This document shows positions 4,752 through 6,377 of a stretch of DNA of 6,377 bases, in pieces; positions within the stretch are counted from its first letter, which is position 1, and each line of letters starts with the position of its first letter. Source of the DNA: CAZYXZ01 sp964651395 (GTDB lineage: Bacteria; Actinomycetota; Actinomycetes; BP-191); the NCBI GenBank assembly GCA_964651395.1, contig CAZYXZ010000111.1, positions 1-6,377 on the forward strand. The letters are read 5' to 3'. The translations under genes and the position numbers were made by a program. The notes under the pieces were generated by a model. That model had not been told where the DNA came from, made no database searches, and saw only the letters and a program-made list of their open reading frames with translations.

Positions 4752-6242
4752 TCAGTGCCCGCCGGAGAGCTTGTCTACCAGATCCGCGGCGTTCTCGGCC
4801 GTATCCAGCAGCTGCCCGACGTGCGCCTTCGTGCCGCGCAGCGGCTCCATCGTCGGGACCCGCTGGAGGGAGTCCCGGCCGACGTCGAAGATGACCGAGT
4901 CCCAGGACGCCGCGGCGATGTCGCCGGCGTACTGGGCGAGGCAGCGGCCGCGGAAGTAGGCCCGCGTGTCCTCCGGCGGGTTGGTCATCGCGTCGACGAT
5001 CTCCGGCTCGGAGACCAACCGGTTGACCCGGCCCTTGGCGGCGAGCTTGTTGTAGAGCCCCTTGTCGTGGCGCACGTCGTGGTACTGCAGGTCCACGAGC
5101 TGCAGTGTGTGGTTCGACCAGTCGAGGCCGTCGCGGCTGCGGTAGCCCTCGAGCAGCTGGAGCTTGGTGACCCAGTCCACGTCGCGGGTGCAGGTCATGG
5201 GGTCGTCCTCGAGCCGCGTCAGCACGTCTTCCCAGCGGGCCAGCACGTCGGCGGTCACCGGGTCGACGTCGGTGTCCTTGACGAAGGTCTTGGCCAGCTC
5301 GAGGTAGGACAGCTGCAGCTGCACCGCGGTGAGCTTCTTGCCGTCGCGCCGGGTGAGCAGGTGGCGCAGCGTCGGGTCGTGGCTGACCGCGCGGACCGCG
5401 GCGACCGGCGCCTCGATCGAGAGGTCGACCTCGAGGAAGCCGCTCTCGATCATCGACAGGACCAAGGCGGTCGTGCCGAGCTTGAGGAACGTGGAGACCT
5501 CGTTCATGTTCGCGTCGCCGATGATGACGTGCAGCCGCCGGTACTTCTCCGGGTCGGCGTGCGGCTCGTCTCGGGTGTTGATGATCGGGCGCTTCAGCGT
5601 CGTCTCGAGGCCGACCTCCACCTCGAAGAAGTCCGCGCGCTGGCTGATCTGGTAGCCCGCGTCGCGGCCGTCGACCCCGATGCCGACCCGCCCCGCGCCG
5701 CAGAACACCTGGCGCGTGACGAAGAACGGCGTGAGGTGGCGCACGATCTCGGCGAACGGCGTCGCCCGGGCCATCAGGTAGTTCTCGTGGCAGCCGTACG
5801 ACGCGCCCTTGCCGTCGGTGTTGTTCTTGTAGAGCTGCACCGGGCTCGTGCCCGGCACGGCGGCCGCTCGGCGAGCCGCCTCCTCCATGACCCGCTCCCC
5901 CGCCTTGTCCCAGCGGACGGCGTCGAGCGCGTTGGTCAGCTCCGGGGTGGAGTACTCCGGGTGCGCGTGGTCGACGTAGAGCCGGGCGCCGTTGGTGAGG
6001 ATGACGTTGGCCAGGCCGAGGTCGTCGTCGCTCGGCGGCTCGGCCGTCTCATGCGTGAGCTCGAAGCCGCGGGCGTCGCGGAGGGGGTTCTCCTCCTCGA
6101 AGTCCCAGCGGGTACGCCGATCGCGGTTGGGCGCGTAGGAGTTCACGACGAGCGAGGACGCGACCATCGCGTTGGCGCCGGGTTGGCCCGGGACGGAGAT
6201 GCCGTACTCGGTCTCCGTGCCCATGACCCGCTGAGCGGTCAT
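4752..6242 (-). CDS. dop: Deamidase/depupylase of Pup, Dop
   Basis: Dop deamidates the C-terminal Gln of Pup and removes Pup from conjugates; it is a paralogue of PafA with the same fold. The 496 residues match the family length. Visible blocks are GTETEYGIS (8-16, metal/ATP glutamates E10 and E12), a Dop-specific insertion absent from PafA (about 36-75, with TRWDFEEENPLRDARGFEL), TNGARLYVDHAHPEYSTPE (83-101, with catalytic D91), WDKAGERVME, LYKNNTDGKGASYGCHENY (137-155), TRDEPHAD (223-230), LHVIIGDAN (237-245), DLQYHDVRHDKGLYNKL, TRAYFRG and SWDSVIFD. The ATG at 6242-6240 lies three bases after the arc stop. No strong ribosome binding site is seen, so translation is probably coupled to arc. 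A second ATG at residue 7 is possible but would cut closer to the motif than in relatives. Presence alongside a Gln-ended Pup is consistent. Confidence 0.97.
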   Translation of the reverse strand: MTAQRVMGTETEYGISVPGQPGANAMVASSLVVNSYAPNRDRRTRWDFEEENPLRDARGFELTHETAEPPSDDDLGLANVILTNGARLYVDHAHPEYSTPELTNALDAVRWDKAGERVMEEAARRAAAVPGTSPVQLYKNNTDGKGASYGCHENYLMARATPFAEIVRHLTPFFVTRQVFCGAGRVGIGVDGRDAGYQISQRADFFEVEVGLETTLKRPIINTRDEPHADPEKYRRLHVIIGDANMNEVSTFLKLGTTALVLSMIESGFLEVDLSIEAPVAAVRAVSHDPTLRHLLTRRDGKKLTAVQLQLSYLELAKTFVKDTDVDPVTADVLARWEDVLTRLEDDPMTCTRDVDWVTKLQLLEGYRSRDGLDWSNHTLQLVDLQYHDVRHDKGLYNKLAAKGRVNRLVSEPEIVDAMTNPPEDTRAYFRGRCLAQYAGDIAAASWDSVIFDVGRDSLQRVPTMEPLRGTKAHVGQLLDTAENAADLVDKLSGGH

Positions 6243-6245
6243 GGT

Positions 6246-6377
6246 CTAAAGGTACTGCCCGGTGTTGGCGATCGTGTCGATGGACCGGCCGGCCTCGTCG
6301 CCCTTGCCCCCGGTGATGAGCGTGCGGATGTAGACGATGCGCTCGCCCTTCTTGCCCGAGATCCGCGCCCAGTCGTC
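6246..6377 (-). CDS. arc: Proteasome-associated ATPase ARC/Mpa, C-terminal 43 residues
   Basis: Only the end of this gene is present; it runs off the right edge in frame. The fragment begins DDWARISGKKGERIVYIRTL and ends with the tail ANTGQYL. It matches the C-terminus of the AAA ring ATPase called Mpa in mycobacteria and ARC elsewhere. The ring recognises Pup, unfolds conjugates and feeds them to the 20S core. The terminal Gly-Gln-Tyr-Leu is the docking tail that inserts into pockets of the PrcA ring, so the proteasome-coupling element is intact. The full protein is usually about 590-610 residues. The linker between the last conserved strand and the tail (ITGGKGDEAGRSIDTIAN) is the variable part. 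The TAG stop lies three bases before the dop start, which points to one operon. Confidence 0.96.
   Translation of the reverse strand, partial: DDWARISGKKGERIVYIRTLITGGKGDEAGRSIDTIANTGQYL

Noticed and set aside
4738..4755. CTGAG-8 bases-CTCAG inverted repeat over the dop stop as a terminator
   Set aside because: It has five base pairs and no T-run. The short gap to the LOX-like gene suggests readthrough rather than termination.
1..6377. CRISPR array, insertion sequence, tRNA or rRNA
   Set aside because: I saw no regularly spaced repeats, transposase motifs, terminal inverted repeats or cloverleaf-like sequence; nearly all of the window is accounted for by genes.

Overview
The window is a high-GC actinobacterial chromosome segment carrying most of the Pup-proteasome system. 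The gene set identifies it: the end of the ATPase gene arc (mpa), then dop, pup, prcB, prcA and the start of pafA, all on the minus strand, so the pathway order runs from right to left. Strongly G/C-biased third codon positions, GTG starts and protein sequences resembling those of Streptomyces and Mycobacterium fit an actinobacterium. PrcB looks closer to the Streptomyces type than to the mycobacterial one. I cannot name the genus.

Layout from right to left: arc C-terminus (6377-6246), dop (6242-4752) and a secreted lysyl-oxidase-like gene (4717-3467) form one tightly packed minus-strand run. A plus-strand DUF4235 membrane-protein gene (3189-3470) converges on the oxidase gene and diverges from pup. 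Next come pup (3065-2847), prcB (2804-1989) and prcA (1985-1227). A plus-strand RsbW-like ATP-binding protein gene (784-1230) converges on prcA, preceded by a small gene of unknown function (519-740). Finally pafA (344 to beyond position 1) is transcribed divergently from the small gene. The usual compact order arc-dop-pup-prcB-prcA-pafA is therefore broken twice by extra genes.

How the system works (family knowledge): Pup here ends in Gln, so Dop must deamidate it to Glu before PafA can ligate it to substrate lysines. ARC/Mpa recognises pupylated proteins, and its C-terminal Gly-Gln-Tyr-Leu tail docks on the PrcA ring. Substrates are degraded by the N-terminal threonine of PrcB. Dop also removes Pup. 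All these key residues are visible here.

The most notable points are: a lysyl-oxidase-like protein with recognisable copper-ligand and cofactor residues placed directly behind dop; two convergent gene pairs whose stop codons share the same CTAG; a bulged stem that buries the pup stop codon just before prcB; a possible leaderless pafA start; and twin hairpins between pafA and the small gene. I do not see a wholly new system. The core is the known Pup-proteasome locus with unusual neighbours and joints.
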